NCBI RefSeq assembly: GCF_031764535.1 | Contig: NZ_CP134499.1 | Coordinates: 558,001-622,000, forward strand | DNA: 64,000 bases | Reading direction: 5' to 3' | DNA from: Pseudomonas sp. SG20056 | GTDB taxonomy: Bacteria; Pseudomonadota; Gammaproteobacteria; Pseudomonadales; Pseudomonadaceae | Shown: positions 17,333-28,295 of the stretch, piece after piece | Position numbering within the stretch: position 1 is the stretch's first letter | Layout: every line of letters starts with the position of its first letter | The notes under the pieces: model-generated | Database searches by the model: none | Told to the model about the DNA's origin: nothing | The model's input: the letters and a program-made list of their open reading frames with translations, nothing else | Program-made: the position numbers and the translations under genes

Positions 17333-17409
17333 TGGTGGGCCCACACGGACTCGAACCGTGGACCAAAGGATTATGAGTCCTCTGCTCTAACCAACTGAGC
17401 TATGGGCCC
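17333..17409 (-). tRNA. tRNA-Ile2 (anticodon CAU, lysidine type)
   Basis: A complete 77-nt cloverleaf with encoded CCA: acceptor GGGCCCA/TGGGCCC, D-arm GCTC-AGTTGGTTA-GAGC, anticodon stem GAGGA/TCCTT with loop CTCATAA, T-arm CACGG-TTCGAGT-CCGTG. The CAT anticodon could mean Met, but the C4-G69 and C5-G68 pairs are those used by TilS to recognise tRNA-Ile2, and the sequence resembles E. coli Ile2 more than elongator Met. It would read AUA after lysidine modification. Its 3' half is the island attachment core. Confidence 0.85.
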
Positions 17410-17424
17410 TCAGAGGCGGGCGGA

Positions 17425-20400
17425 TTATACCGGTGCCTTCTCGGCAGCGCCAACCGAATGGCGCGGGGTGAGGAAGTTTTGTGCGAAGGCGTCCGCATGG
17501 ATGGCGCGGCTGATGACAAAGCCCTGGATTTGCTCGCAGCCTTCGGTGGCGAGAAACAGTTCCTGGGCTTTGGTTTCCACCCCTTCGGCGATCACGGTCA
17601 GTTGCATGCTGCGGCCGAGAGCGATGATGGCGCGCACGATGGCGACGTCGTTGCTGTCATTGGGCAAGCCGCGCACGAAGGATTGGTCAATTTTCAGGGT
17701 GTCGACCGGCAGGCGCTTGAGGTAGCTGAGCGAGGAGTAGCCGGTGCCAAAGTCGTCGATGGCCAGTTGGATGCCCAGGCCTTTTAGTTGATGCAGCAGG
17801 TTCAGGGCTTCTTCGGCCTGGTTCATGATGAAGCTTTCGGTGATTTCCAGTTGCAGCAGTTCCGGGGCCAGGTTGTGGTCTTCCAGCAGGCTGGAGATGC
17901 GCACCAGCAGGTGCGGCTGGCGCAGTTGCACGCCGGTCAGGTTGACCGAAAGCGGGCCGAACGGTGCGTGCTGTTGTTGCCATTGCTGCATTTGCCAGCA
18001 GGCCTGGCGCAGTACCCAGTCGCCAAGGGCGATGATCAGGCCGGTTTCTTCGGCCAGGGGAATAAAGCGATCCGGTGGGATTTCACCGAATAACGGGTGA
18101 TGCCAGCGCACCAGTGCCTCGGCGCCAATCAGGCGGTTGTTGCTGAGGCTGCGCTTGGGTTGGTAGTAGAGCTGCAGTTGTTCCAGTTCGATGGCGCGGC
18201 GTAGTTCGCGCTCCAGGGCCATGCGTTCGGTGGCTTGGAAGGTCAGGTCGCGGGTGTACAGCTCGACGCGGTTACGCCCGCGAGCCTTGGAGCGGTACAT
18301 GGCGGCATCGGCATTTTTTACCAGAGTGGCGACATCATCGCCGTCATCCGGGTAGCGGCTGATACCGATGCTGGCGCTGATAAACAGCTCCTGTTCGTCG
18401 AACCGGAAGGGCAGGCTGAAGCAGTCGAGCAGCTTGTGCGCTACTAGCTCGGCATCGTCGTTATGTTGCAGGCCGGGCAGCAGGATGATGAATTCATCAC
18501 CGCCGAGGCGGGCCACGGTGTCGATATCGCGCAGGTGAGCTTTCAGGCGTTCGGCAATGCTCTTGAGTAGTTCGTCGCCGACCGGGTGGCCGAGGCTGTC
18601 GTTGATGTGTTTGAAGCGGTCCAGGTCGATAAACAGGACGGCGCCCATGCGTTTGTCGATGTGCGCGTCTTCGAGGGCGGCGCGCAGGCGGGCCTCGAAC
18701 AGCATGCGGTTGGGTAGGCCGGTAAGCGGGTCGTGATGGGCCTGGTGGTCGAGGCTGGCCTGGGCGTGCTTGAGTGAGCTGATATCGGCGAAGACGCCGA
18801 CAAAATGGGTGATCTGCTGATCGCTGTCGCGCACGGCGCTGATGGTTAGCCACTCCGGGTAGAGTTCGCCGCTCTTGCGCTTGTTCCATATCTCGCCTTG
18901 CCAGTGCCCGGAGGCACTGAGGTTGTGCCACATGGCGGCGTAGAACGCACTGTCGTGGTTGCCTGAGGCGAGCAGGCGTGGCGACTGGCCGAGGGCTTCG
19001 GCTTCGCTGTAGCCGGTGATGGTGGTGAAGGCGCGGTTGACTGCGGTGATGCGCTGCTGCAGGTCGGTGATCATCACGCCTTCGGCGGTGCTTTCGAAAA
19101 CGGTGGCGGCCTGCTTGAGGTTTTCCTGCATCTGTTCGCGCTCGGTAATGTCGCGCGCGATGGTCAGCATACAGGTGTCGCCTTCGATGGGGATCGGTTG
19201 CACCGACATCTCGCAGGTGCGCAGCGAGCCGTTGCGGGTGCGAATCAGGGCGCGGAAGTCGCGCACTGAGCCGTGTTGTTGCACATGTTCGAACATCCGG
19301 GTGCGGTCTTCCGGGTCGGCCCAGATGCCCAGTTGCAGGGTCGAGCTGTCGGTCGCTTCATTGACGCTGTAGCCGGTGATACGGCTGAAGCCTTCATTGA
19401 CGTCCAGCAGCTGGCCGTCGCTCAAACGGGTAATCAGCAGGCCGTCGGGAGAGGCGTGGAAGGCCTTGGCGAATTTATCTTCGGAGAGTTTCAGGCGTTG
19501 CTGAGTGTCCTTCAGCTCACTGATATCGCGTACCGCCACGACCAGGGTGCTGCTGTCATCCAGGGTGACCTTCTGCGCGGAAATCAGCGCGGTGAACTGG
19601 TTGCCGTCACGCCGGCGGAACGTGCCTTCGATGTTGTGTGCGTTGCCTTTGCGCAGCATTTCCAGGATGCGTGGGCCGATGCCTTGTTCCATCCACAGGT
19701 TCAGCTCCGAGCTGGTATGGCCGATGGCTTCGGCGGCGCTGATGCCGAACTGTTGCTCGAAGGTGTTGTTGACCGCCAGCAGGCGGCCGTCGTGCAGGTT
19801 GAGCAGGGCGATGATGTCTGGGCAGCTGTGGAATACCGAGGCGAATTTCTGTTCTGACAGGGCCAGCGCCTGCTCGGTGTGCTTGGTTTCGGTGATGTCG
19901 ATCAGCAGGCCGCGCAGCATCTGGCTGTCATCCTGCGGCGACAGCGTGATGATGTCGCGTACCCAGACTTCGCGGCCGTCGGCGGCGAGCATACGGTAAT
20001 CCAGGCTGTGGTCGCGCCCGGCTTGGGTTTCACTGCGGCAATAGTCGAGGGTGCGGCGTGCGTCGTCGGGGTGCAGGATGCGCTCGATAAAACCGGGTTG
20101 TAGCCAGTCTTTAACCGGATAGCCAAGCAGCTTCTCTGCCTGGGGCGCGACGTAGGTGTAGCGAAAGTCGCTGGGGTCCATCTGCCATGCAACGGCGTTG
20201 AGGCTTTCCACCAGGCCACGGTAGTGCTGCTCGCTATTACGCAGCTCGCCTTCCAGTAGGGCGCGGTTGTGCATTTCACTGCGCAGGCGATGGTTGATGC
20301 GCAGGATGCTGAAGATGATCAGCAGGGCTGCCAGCAGACCAGGCAGGCCAAACAACAGCAGGCTGCGCCAGAACGGGCGCTCGTCAAGCGGGTCGCCCAC

Positions 20401-21159
20401 CCAGCGTTGCTGGATGTCGGCTATTTCGCTGGGGGTGAGTTCGGCTAGCAGCTTGTCGAGAATGCCTGCCAGGATCGCTTGATCCTTGGGCACGGCCATG
20501 GCCAGTTGGTAGCGATACGGCGTTTGGCCGCTGATGACAATGCCGTCGAGCTTGAGCTGGCGTATGTGCCAGACGCTGGAAGCAAGGTCACCGACCATCA
20601 CGTCGGCTTGCCCGGAGGCCAGGGCTTGCAGGGCGGCGGCTACACTTGGGCGTGCCCAGAGGCGCAGCTCGGGATGCTTTTCGCGCAGCAGTTCGTGGGT
20701 TGCGTAGCTGTCGACGACGGCCACGCGTAGCCCTTGCAGCTCACGCAATCTGCGCGGTTGCGGACCTTGTTCCTGGCTCAGGATGACAATCGGGAAATCG
20801 AGATAGGGGCGGGTGAAGGTCAGGTACTGCTGGCGTTCCGGGGTGGCCATCAGGCTGGGCAGCAGATGCAGCTTGCCGGTTCTGGCGTCGGCCAGCACTT
20901 CGCTCCAGTTCTGTGCCGGGGCCGGGCGCAGAGTGATCGGCAGGCGTTGCTCGATCAGTCGCACATAGTCGGCGGCGAGGCCCTGATACTGCTCGTCGTT
21001 GTCGATAAACTCGTAAGGTGGCCAGTCGCGGTCAACGCCGAGGCTCAGTTGCGGATTCTCGGCCAGCCATAGTTGCTCGGCGGGCGTCAGCTCAAGGCTG
21101 AGGGCGGGCACGGTCCAGCACGCCAGACACAACAGGAGGGTGGCTGCAACACGCGGCAT
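17425..21159 (-). CDS. rmcA: RmcA-like redox-linked c-di-GMP phosphodiesterase
   Basis: A 1,244-residue inner-membrane protein with the architecture of P. aeruginosa RmcA (PA0575): signal peptide (about 1-22), periplasmic SBP_bac_3 domain (about 25-245), one transmembrane helix (LLLFGLPGLLAALLIIFSI), four PAS domains (about 300-795), GGDEF (motif GGDEF) and EAL (GAEALVRW, DDFGTGYSSL). In the known protein the PAS domains bind flavin and link redox state to c-di-GMP breakdown and biofilm structure. Both catalytic signatures are intact here. It lies just downstream of rpoD and next to the tRNA-Ile2, as in P. aeruginosa. The assignment rests on architecture plus synteny. Confidence 0.9.
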   Translation of the reverse strand: MPRVAATLLLCLACWTVPALSLELTPAEQLWLAENPQLSLGVDRDWPPYEFIDNDEQYQGLAADYVRLIEQRLPITLRPAPAQNWSEVLADARTGKLHLLPSLMATPERQQYLTFTRPYLDFPIVILSQEQGPQPRRLRELQGLRVAVVDSYATHELLREKHPELRLWARPSVAAALQALASGQADVMVGDLASSVWHIRQLKLDGIVISGQTPYRYQLAMAVPKDQAILAGILDKLLAELTPSEIADIQQRWVGDPLDERPFWRSLLLFGLPGLLAALLIIFSILRINHRLRSEMHNRALLEGELRNSEQHYRGLVESLNAVAWQMDPSDFRYTYVAPQAEKLLGYPVKDWLQPGFIERILHPDDARRTLDYCRSETQAGRDHSLDYRMLAADGREVWVRDIITLSPQDDSQMLRGLLIDITETKHTEQALALSEQKFASVFHSCPDIIALLNLHDGRLLAVNNTFEQQFGISAAEAIGHTSSELNLWMEQGIGPRILEMLRKGNAHNIEGTFRRRDGNQFTALISAQKVTLDDSSTLVVAVRDISELKDTQQRLKLSEDKFAKAFHASPDGLLITRLSDGQLLDVNEGFSRITGYSVNEATDSSTLQLGIWADPEDRTRMFEHVQQHGSVRDFRALIRTRNGSLRTCEMSVQPIPIEGDTCMLTIARDITEREQMQENLKQAATVFESTAEGVMITDLQQRITAVNRAFTTITGYSEAEALGQSPRLLASGNHDSAFYAAMWHNLSASGHWQGEIWNKRKSGELYPEWLTISAVRDSDQQITHFVGVFADISSLKHAQASLDHQAHHDPLTGLPNRMLFEARLRAALEDAHIDKRMGAVLFIDLDRFKHINDSLGHPVGDELLKSIAERLKAHLRDIDTVARLGGDEFIILLPGLQHNDDAELVAHKLLDCFSLPFRFDEQELFISASIGISRYPDDGDDVATLVKNADAAMYRSKARGRNRVELYTRDLTFQATERMALERELRRAIELEQLQLYYQPKRSLSNNRLIGAEALVRWHHPLFGEIPPDRFIPLAEETGLIIALGDWVLRQACWQMQQWQQQHAPFGPLSVNLTGVQLRQPHLLVRISSLLEDHNLAPELLQLEITESFIMNQAEEALNLLHQLKGLGIQLAIDDFGTGYSSLSYLKRLPVDTLKIDQSFVRGLPNDSNDVAIVRAIIALGRSMQLTVIAEGVETKAQELFLATEGCEQIQGFVISRAIHADAFAQNFLTPRHSVGAAEKAPV

Positions 21160-21233
21160 GAGTTGACTCGTTCGCTGGGCAATTGGGAAAAGTGTAGACC
21201 CGCCTGGCAGGCCTTGGTAGTTGCCCAGAATGC

Positions 21234-21258
21234 AAAACCCCCGGCAGGGCCGGGGGTT
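21234..21258 (-). terminator. Terminator after rpoD
   Basis: Minus strand AACCCCCGGC/GCCGGGGGTT, a 10-bp perfect stem with a 3-nt loop, followed by TTTT. It sits immediately after the rpoD stop codon and ends the rpsU-dnaG-rpoD operon. Confidence 0.9.
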
Positions 21259-21264
21259 CTGGTA

Positions 21265-23109
<1,845 letters not shown>

Positions 23110-23176
23110 AACACCCTATCCACTGAAGGTCTTGGCGGGCAAAAAACAAGCCGCGGATTATACCCGAGTAACACCC

Positions 23177-25153
23177 CTAAGCGCCAGTTGAGCTCGGGAT
23201 TACCGGTGATGCATTACGGCTCAGCAAGCTGCGCAGCTGGTCTTTCTCTTCTGCGCTCAACTCACTTTGACGGGCTTTGCGCAGCAAATGTTCCAGGCTG
23301 CGCTCGCGTTGGCGGGCTACTAGACTAGTTATAGTGTCGAAAAACTGTTGTTCAAGGTTGTCGGCTGAAATCAGCCATTCCTTTTCTGCCAAGGCGCGCA
23401 ATAGGCGGCCCTGTTCGGTGCCGTGCCAGCGTGCGATCAGTTGCAGTGATCGCAGGTTGGGGCTTTTCTGCAGGGCGCCAAGCAGGGCGACCAGCAGCTG
23501 GGCGTAAGTGTCGTCTTCGGCGGCGAAGTGGCTGACATCTTCGACTTTCTGCGCCAGTTGCGGGTGATGCAGCAGGGTGCGCAGGGCGCTCAGGTGCGGC
23601 GATTCGACGCTGACGGCAGTGCGTGGTGCGCGTGGCGCGAACTCACCCTGGCCCTTCTTGCTCCACTTGCCGCCATCTTTCTTCCAGTTGCCCTTGCCTT
23701 TATTGCGTTCAAATTCCGGCGCAGGGCTGGGGTTTTCGTATTCGTTGCGGCTTGGCTCGACATCGTAATAGGCGCTGTCGGGAATTTCGGGGTAATCCGG
23801 GTAGTCGCTGGGCGGTGCGCTGCTGTGGTTTGGCTGGCTGCTGCGGGCGGTTGGCGCCATCTGCTGCATGGCTTCGCCGGACAGGCCGGTGATTTCGCTC
23901 AGGCGCTGGCGCATCAGGGCGCGCAGGTTGTTGCCAGGGATCTTGTCGATCAGCGGCGCGGCCAGGGTCATCAGGTGCGCTTTGCCTTCCAAGGAGCGCG
24001 GGTCGGCTTCTTCACTGAGTTGCTGGAAGAAGTAGTCGGCCAGCGGCTGGGCGTGCTGGTTGATCCGCGCGCGAAAGGCGTCAGTGCCTTCGCTGCGTAC
24101 CAGGGTGTCCGGGTCTTCGCCGTCGGGCAGGAATAGAAAGCGTGCGCGGCGGCCGTCCTGCAGGCTCGATAGGGTCGCCTCCAGGGCGCGCCAGGCGGCG
24201 TTACGGCCGGCGGCGTCGCCGTCGAAGCAAAACAATACGCTGGGGACGACACGAAACAGGCGTTTGAGGTGTTCTTCGCTGGTGGCGGTGCCGAGGGTGG
24301 CAACGGCGTTGCGCAAGCCTTGCTGGGCCAGGGCGATGACGTCCATATAGCCTTCGACCACCATGATCTCGTCGAGATCGCGGTTGTGCTTGCGTGCCTC
24401 GAACAGCCCGTAAAGCTCCTGGCCTTTATGGAACACCGGGGTTTCCGGGGAGTTCAGGTATTTCGGTTTTTCGTCACCCAGTACTCGGCCGCCAAAGGCA
24501 ATCACGCGGCCACGGCTGTCGCGGATGGGAAACATGATGCGATCACGGAAGCGGTCGTAGCGCTTGCCGCTTTCGGCGTTCTCCACCAGTAGGCCGGCGT
24601 CGATCATTGCTTTTTGTTGCAGGCTGTCGCTTGCCAGATGCTTGAGCAGGTTGTCCCAGCCGGGCGGGGCGAAGCCCATGCCGAAGTCGCGGGCGATCTC
24701 GCCGGACAGGCCGCGGCCTTTCAGGTATTCAATCGCGGCTTTGCGCTGTGGGTGGCTTTTCAGTGCCTGCTTGTAGAACTCGGCGGCAGCAGTCAGCAGC
24801 GGGTAAAGCGGCGAGTCCGTAGGTTGGCGCGGTTTGTTGTTGCGTCCGCCTTCCTCGCGCGGCACTTCCATGCCAGCGCGCTTGGCCAAATCCTCGATTG
24901 CCTGGGGGAAATCAAGTTGGTCGTGGTCCATGACAAAACCCAGCGCGTTACCGCCGGCGCCGCAGCCAAAGCAGTAGTAGAACTGTTTGTCTGGGCTGAC
25001 GCTGAACGAGGGGGTTTTTTCTTTATGGAAGGGGCAGCAGGCTGTGTAGTTTTTGCCGGCTTTTTTCAGTTGGATGCGCGAGGCGACCACGTCGACGATG
25101 TCGGTGCGGTTGAGCAGGTCATCGATAAAAGACTGTGGGATCAGGCCGGCCAT
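23177..25153 (-). CDS. dnaG: DNA primase
   Basis: A 658-residue primase that makes RNA primers at the replication fork. It has the N-terminal zinc-binding CCPFHKEKTPSF and CFGCGAGG motifs, the RNA-polymerase core with TOPRIM VVEGYMDVIAL and the CFDGDAAG metal-binding loop, a Pro/Gly/Lys-rich linker (about residues 425-505) and the C-terminal helicase-binding helices. It is the central gene of rpsU-dnaG-rpoD. Tandem hairpins upstream separate it from rpsU and should lower its expression relative to the ribosomal gene. Confidence 0.97.
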   Translation of the reverse strand: MAGLIPQSFIDDLLNRTDIVDVVASRIQLKKAGKNYTACCPFHKEKTPSFSVSPDKQFYYCFGCGAGGNALGFVMDHDQLDFPQAIEDLAKRAGMEVPREEGGRNNKPRQPTDSPLYPLLTAAAEFYKQALKSHPQRKAAIEYLKGRGLSGEIARDFGMGFAPPGWDNLLKHLASDSLQQKAMIDAGLLVENAESGKRYDRFRDRIMFPIRDSRGRVIAFGGRVLGDEKPKYLNSPETPVFHKGQELYGLFEARKHNRDLDEIMVVEGYMDVIALAQQGLRNAVATLGTATSEEHLKRLFRVVPSVLFCFDGDAAGRNAAWRALEATLSSLQDGRRARFLFLPDGEDPDTLVRSEGTDAFRARINQHAQPLADYFFQQLSEEADPRSLEGKAHLMTLAAPLIDKIPGNNLRALMRQRLSEITGLSGEAMQQMAPTARSSQPNHSSAPPSDYPDYPEIPDSAYYDVEPSRNEYENPSPAPEFERNKGKGNWKKDGGKWSKKGQGEFAPRAPRTAVSVESPHLSALRTLLHHPQLAQKVEDVSHFAAEDDTYAQLLVALLGALQKSPNLRSLQLIARWHGTEQGRLLRALAEKEWLISADNLEQQFFDTITSLVARQRERSLEHLLRKARQSELSAEEKDQLRSLLSRNASPVIPSSTGA

Positions 25154-25210
25154 AGGCGCTCAGAATACTGTCATGCGCTGGGGCAGAACAGGGTGGGGCA
25201 AAAACTAAAA

Positions 25211-25273
25211 GACTCCGATCGTCACCCGAAGGTGGCGCGGAGTCTAAAAGCGAAACCCGGCCGAAGCCGGGTG
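25211..25273 (-). terminator. Tandem hairpins between rpsU and dnaG (partial terminator)
   Basis: In transcript order, ACCCGGC/GCCGGGT with a tetraloop (25273-25256) is followed by AGACTCCG/CGGAGTCT enclosing CACC-TTCG-GGTG (25246-25211), then TTTTAGTTTTT. An internal terminator at this place is known for the E. coli operon. The sequence supports the same arrangement here. Confidence 0.8.
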
Positions 25274-25293
25274 TCAGGCGCTGCTTGTACTAA

Positions 25294-25509
25294 TTAGTAC
25301 AGGCGAACGCTGCGGCGCTGCTCGCGCTGCACTTTCTTGGCGTGACGCTTAACAGCGGCCGCTGCTTTGCGCTTACGCTCGGAAGTCGGCTTTTCGTAGA
25401 ATTCACGGCTGCGAACTTCAGCCAGAACACCGGCTTTTTCGCAGGAGCGCTTGAAACGACGCAGAGCTACGTCGAAGGGTTCGTTCTCTTTAACTTTGAC
25501 GGCTGGCAT
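25294..25509 (-). CDS. rpsU: 30S ribosomal protein bS21
   Basis: A 71-residue, strongly basic protein ([20 protein letters not shown], ending [11 protein letters not shown]-like) of the small-subunit platform, needed for efficient initiation. It is the first gene of the macromolecular synthesis operon and divergent from tsaD. AAGG precedes the ATG by about 10 nt. Confidence 0.97.
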   Translation of the reverse strand: MPAVKVKENEPFDVALRRFKRSCEKAGVLAEVRSREFYEKPTSERKRKAAAAVKRHAKKVQREQRRSVRLY

Positions 25510-25714
25510 CCAGGGCGTACCTTCTTTATTACCGGGGGGTAACGTTACTCCTGGCAGATGGCGCTGGAGAACGTAGGTTTTTAAGGGTTGCGGATGTTAC
25601 CGCCTCATCGCGAGGAATGCAAAGCCTCTGATCGAAAAGCGCTGGCCGGCTCGCGCCAGCGGCCATTATCATGCGCGCCTTCGAAGTTGCATACACTACT
25701 ACAAGGCACTGCCC

Positions 25715-26740
25715 ATGCTGGTTCTGGGATTGGAAACCTCCTGCGACGAAACCGGTGTCGCGCTCTACGATAGCGAGCGCGGCCTGCTGGCCGATGCGCT
25801 GTTCAGCCAGATTGACCTTCATCGTGTGTATGGCGGTGTGGTGCCAGAGCTGGCCTCGCGCGATCACGTCAAACGTATGTTGCCGTTGATCCGCCAGGTG
25901 TTGAGTGAGGCGGACTGCGTTGCGACTGACATCGACGCTATCGCCTATACCGCCGGCCCCGGCCTGGTCGGTGCGCTCCTTGTGGGGGCGTCCTGCGCCC
26001 AGGCACTGGCGTTTGCCTGGGATATCCCAGCGCTCGGTGTGCACCATATGGAAGGCCATTTGCTGGCGCCGATGCTGGAAGAGCAGCCGCCGGCTTTTCC
26101 GTTCGTCGCTTTGTTGGTGTCGGGTGGGCATACCCAGCTGGTTCGCGTCGATGGCATCGGTCAGTACCAGTTGCTCGGCGAGTCTCTGGATGATGCGGCG
26201 GGTGAGGCCTTCGACAAGACCGCCAAGCTGATGGGCTTGCAGTACCCAGGCGGCCCCGAGATTGCCCGCTTAGCGCTGAGCGGCACGCCTGGGCGCTTCA
26301 AATTTCCCCGGCCGATGACCGATCGCCCTGGGTTGGAGTTCAGTTTCAGCGGCCTGAAGACTTTTACCCTGAATACCTGGCAGCAGTGTCAGGCTGCGGG
26401 CGACAACTCCGAGCAGACCCGCTGCGACATCGCTCTGGCGTTCCAGCAGGCGGTGGTCGACACCCTCACCATCAAATGCAAGCGTGCGCTCAAGCAAACC
26501 GGGTTGAACAATCTGGTCATCGCCGGCGGCGTGAGTGCCAACCAGGCTCTGCGGCAGTCGCTGGAGAAGATGCTCGCTGAGCTGAAGGGCGGCGTGTTCT
26601 ACGCACGCCCGGCGTTCTGCACCGATAACGGCGCGATGATCGCCTATGCCGGCTGCCAGCGTTTGCTTGCGGGGCAGCATGAGGATTTGAGCATCAAGGT
26701 GCAGGCGCGTTGGCCTATGGAGCAACTGCCGGCGCTGTAA
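25715..26740 (+). CDS. tsaD: tRNA threonylcarbamoyladenosine transferase TsaD
   Basis: A 341-residue Kae1/Gcp protein that transfers the threonylcarbamoyl group to A37 of ANN-decoding tRNAs, together with TsaB and TsaE. It opens with [19 protein letters not shown]. The metal-binding HHMEGH (about residue 110) and the ASKHA-type SGGHTQL motif follow, with [12 protein letters not shown] near the end. Divergence from rpsU is the usual gammaproteobacterial arrangement. Confidence 0.97.
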   Translation: MLVLGLETSCDETGVALYDSERGLLADALFSQIDLHRVYGGVVPELASRDHVKRMLPLIRQVLSEADCVATDIDAIAYTAGPGLVGALLVGASCAQALAFAWDIPALGVHHMEGHLLAPMLEEQPPAFPFVALLVSGGHTQLVRVDGIGQYQLLGESLDDAAGEAFDKTAKLMGLQYPGGPEIARLALSGTPGRFKFPRPMTDRPGLEFSFSGLKTFTLNTWQQCQAAGDNSEQTRCDIALAFQQAVVDTLTIKCKRALKQTGLNNLVIAGGVSANQALRQSLEKMLAELKGGVFYARPAFCTDNGAMIAYAGCQRLLAGQHEDLSIKVQARWPMEQLPAL

Positions 26741-26764
26741 GTCGGCCGGATCCATTCATTCGAT

Positions 26765-27334
26765 TTAGAAATGCCGCTCACGGCCGGCGAATAGATCGCG
26801 TAAATTGCCGCGATGGCGCCAGACGATTAGCGCTGTGAGTGCGCAGACGGGAAGCAGCGCGTCGGGTTGTTGCCAGGCCAGCAGTGGCAGCGTCAGTGGT
26901 GTGGCGATCAGCGCGGCCAGCGAGCTGGTGCGAGTCAGGACAAACGTCAGTAACCAGGCGGCAACGGCCAGCAGGGCGGCGGGTGGGTACAGACCCAGGA
27001 GCATGCCGGCGGCCGTGGCGACACCTTTGCCGCCACGGAAATTGAAGTACAACGGATACAGGTGGCCGACAACGGCTGCCAGGCCGACCCAGGCCTGCTG
27101 CTGCAGGTTGAAGTCGAGCAGGCTGGCGATCAGTACCGGCAGCAGGCCTTTGAGCAGGTCGCCGATCAGTGTGAGGATGGCCAGGCGTTTGCCTGCGACC
27201 CGGAACATGTTGGTGGCGCCGGGGTTGCCCGAGCCACTTGCGCGCGGGTCTGGCCCGCCGCTTAGGCGGCTGAGCAGAATGGCGAAGGACAACGAGCCGA
27301 GCAGGTAGGCGAGGGACGCCAACAGCCAAAACAT
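26765..27334 (-). CDS. plsY: Glycerol-3-phosphate acyltransferase PlsY
   Basis: A 189-residue inner-membrane enzyme that acylates glycerol-3-phosphate using acyl-phosphate, the first step of phospholipid synthesis. It has five or so membrane helices and the PlsY motifs [10 protein letters not shown], the FRGGKGVAT loop and the C-terminal HRGNLRDL-like basic segment. I prefer ATG 27334 ([13 protein letters not shown]) because homologues begin there. ATG 27343, three codons upstream, is possible. It converges with tsaD and is divergent from folB. Confidence 0.93.
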   Translation of the reverse strand: MFWLLASLAYLLGSLSFAILLSRLSGGPDPRASGSGNPGATNMFRVAGKRLAILTLIGDLLKGLLPVLIASLLDFNLQQQAWVGLAAVVGHLYPLYFNFRGGKGVATAAGMLLGLYPPAALLAVAAWLLTFVLTRTSSLAALIATPLTLPLLAWQQPDALLPVCALTALIVWRHRGNLRDLFAGRERHF

Positions 27335-27408
27335 GGTATCCATTCCGGGGCAAGGGAGCCCTGATTCTAACTAGGTGCGACAGCCTTGTCGTGCCGCGGA
27401 GAGCGTGC

Positions 27409-27765
27409 TTGGACACAGTTTTTATCGAGGGTCTGGAAGTCGATACGGTGATTGGTGCCTACGACTGGGAGCGCACCATTCGCCAGTGCTTGCGTCTGGA
27501 TTTGTACCTGGGTTGGGATAACCGTCCGGCCGCCGCCGGTGATGAGCTGGACAAGGCACTGGATTACGCCAAGGTTTCGCAGCGGATTCAGGCATTTGCC
27601 AGCGAGTCGCAGTTTATCCTGGTGGAAACCTTTGCCGAACGGTTGGTCGAGTTGCTCATGACTGAGTTCCAGATTCCCTGGGTACGGCTCAAGCTGACCA
27701 AGCCCGGTGCCGTGCCGGCGGCCAGTGGTGGGGTAGGCGTGGAGATCGAGCGCGGATGTCGCTAA
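27409..27765 (+). CDS. folB: Dihydroneopterin aldolase
   Basis: A 118-residue folate-pathway enzyme converting dihydroneopterin to hydroxymethyl-dihydropterin and glycolaldehyde. It shows DTVFIEGLEVDTVIGAYDWE at the N-terminus and KLTKPGAVPAASGGVGVEIE at the end. TTG 27409 is the likely start: GGAGAG lies 7 nt upstream and homologues begin at this point, while the upstream in-frame ATG lacks a site. It overlaps folK by 10 nt, so the two act and are translated together. Confidence 0.92.
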   Translation: MDTVFIEGLEVDTVIGAYDWERTIRQCLRLDLYLGWDNRPAAAGDELDKALDYAKVSQRIQAFASESQFILVETFAERLVELLMTEFQIPWVRLKLTKPGAVPAASGGVGVEIERGCR

Positions 27766-28295
27766 CTCCCGTACTACTCGGTCTGGGCAGCAATATCGGC
27801 CGCGAAGCACACCTGTGTGCCGGCCTCGATGCGCTTGATGGTCTGCTCAGTGAGATGCGCTGCTCGCCGGTATTCGAAAGCCAGGCGGTGGGCATCAAGA
27901 GCGGGCCGTTCTTCAATCTGGTGGTGGCCGGCTATAGCGACCTGCCGCTAGGTGAGCTGGACCGTCGGCTGAAATTTATCGAAGCCGACAATGGTCGCTA
28001 TGCACCTGAACGCAAGGGGCTGCCGCTGGATATCGACGTGCTGCTGTACGGCGGTCTGGTCGGCAACTTCGACGGCTTGATCCTGCCTCGTGCGGAAATT
28101 CTGAAAAACGCCTTCGTCCTCTGGCCGCTAGCCTTGTTGGTGCCGGATGTTCTGCACCCGGCGCAGCAGCGCAGCTTTGCCGAGCTCTGGCAGGATGCGC
28201 AGATTGACCAGCAGCTGTGGCCGGTGGCATTTAGCTGGCGCGAGCAGCAGCTGACACCAGCGGCTCTATGCGCCGAGTATCCGGCCAAGCCCTGA
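27756..28295 (+). CDS. folK: Hydroxymethyl-dihydropterin pyrophosphokinase
   Basis: A 179-residue HPPK that pyrophosphorylates the FolB product for dihydropteroate synthase. GLGSNIGREAHL at the start, SQAVGIKSGPFFNLVVAG in the middle and the catalytic RKGLPLDIDVLLYG loop are all present. It directly follows folB (overlapping) and ends base-to-base against yfiB on the other strand, with no terminator space between. Confidence 0.94.
   Translation: MSLTPVLLGLGSNIGREAHLCAGLDALDGLLSEMRCSPVFESQAVGIKSGPFFNLVVAGYSDLPLGELDRRLKFIEADNGRYAPERKGLPLDIDVLLYGGLVGNFDGLILPRAEILKNAFVLWPLALLVPDVLHPAQQRSFAELWQDAQIDQQLWPVAFSWREQQLTPAALCAEYPAKP

Larger units (their letters stand above)
9433..17378. mobile_element. 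7.9-kb genomic island in the tRNA-Ile2 gene, without visible integrase
   Basis: The unit between direct repeats is 7,900 bp. It contains a phage-like repressor, a small DNA-binding gene and a replication-type gene under a repressible promoter, then the AT-rich peptidase/lipoprotein pair, two defence-gene remnants and an XRE regulator. No tyrosine or serine recombinase is encoded. The slot next to the intact tRNA (16978-17332), where such integrases normally sit, holds only repeats and palindromes. It is therefore either a non-autonomous element mobilised in trans or a decayed remnant. Confidence 0.85.
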
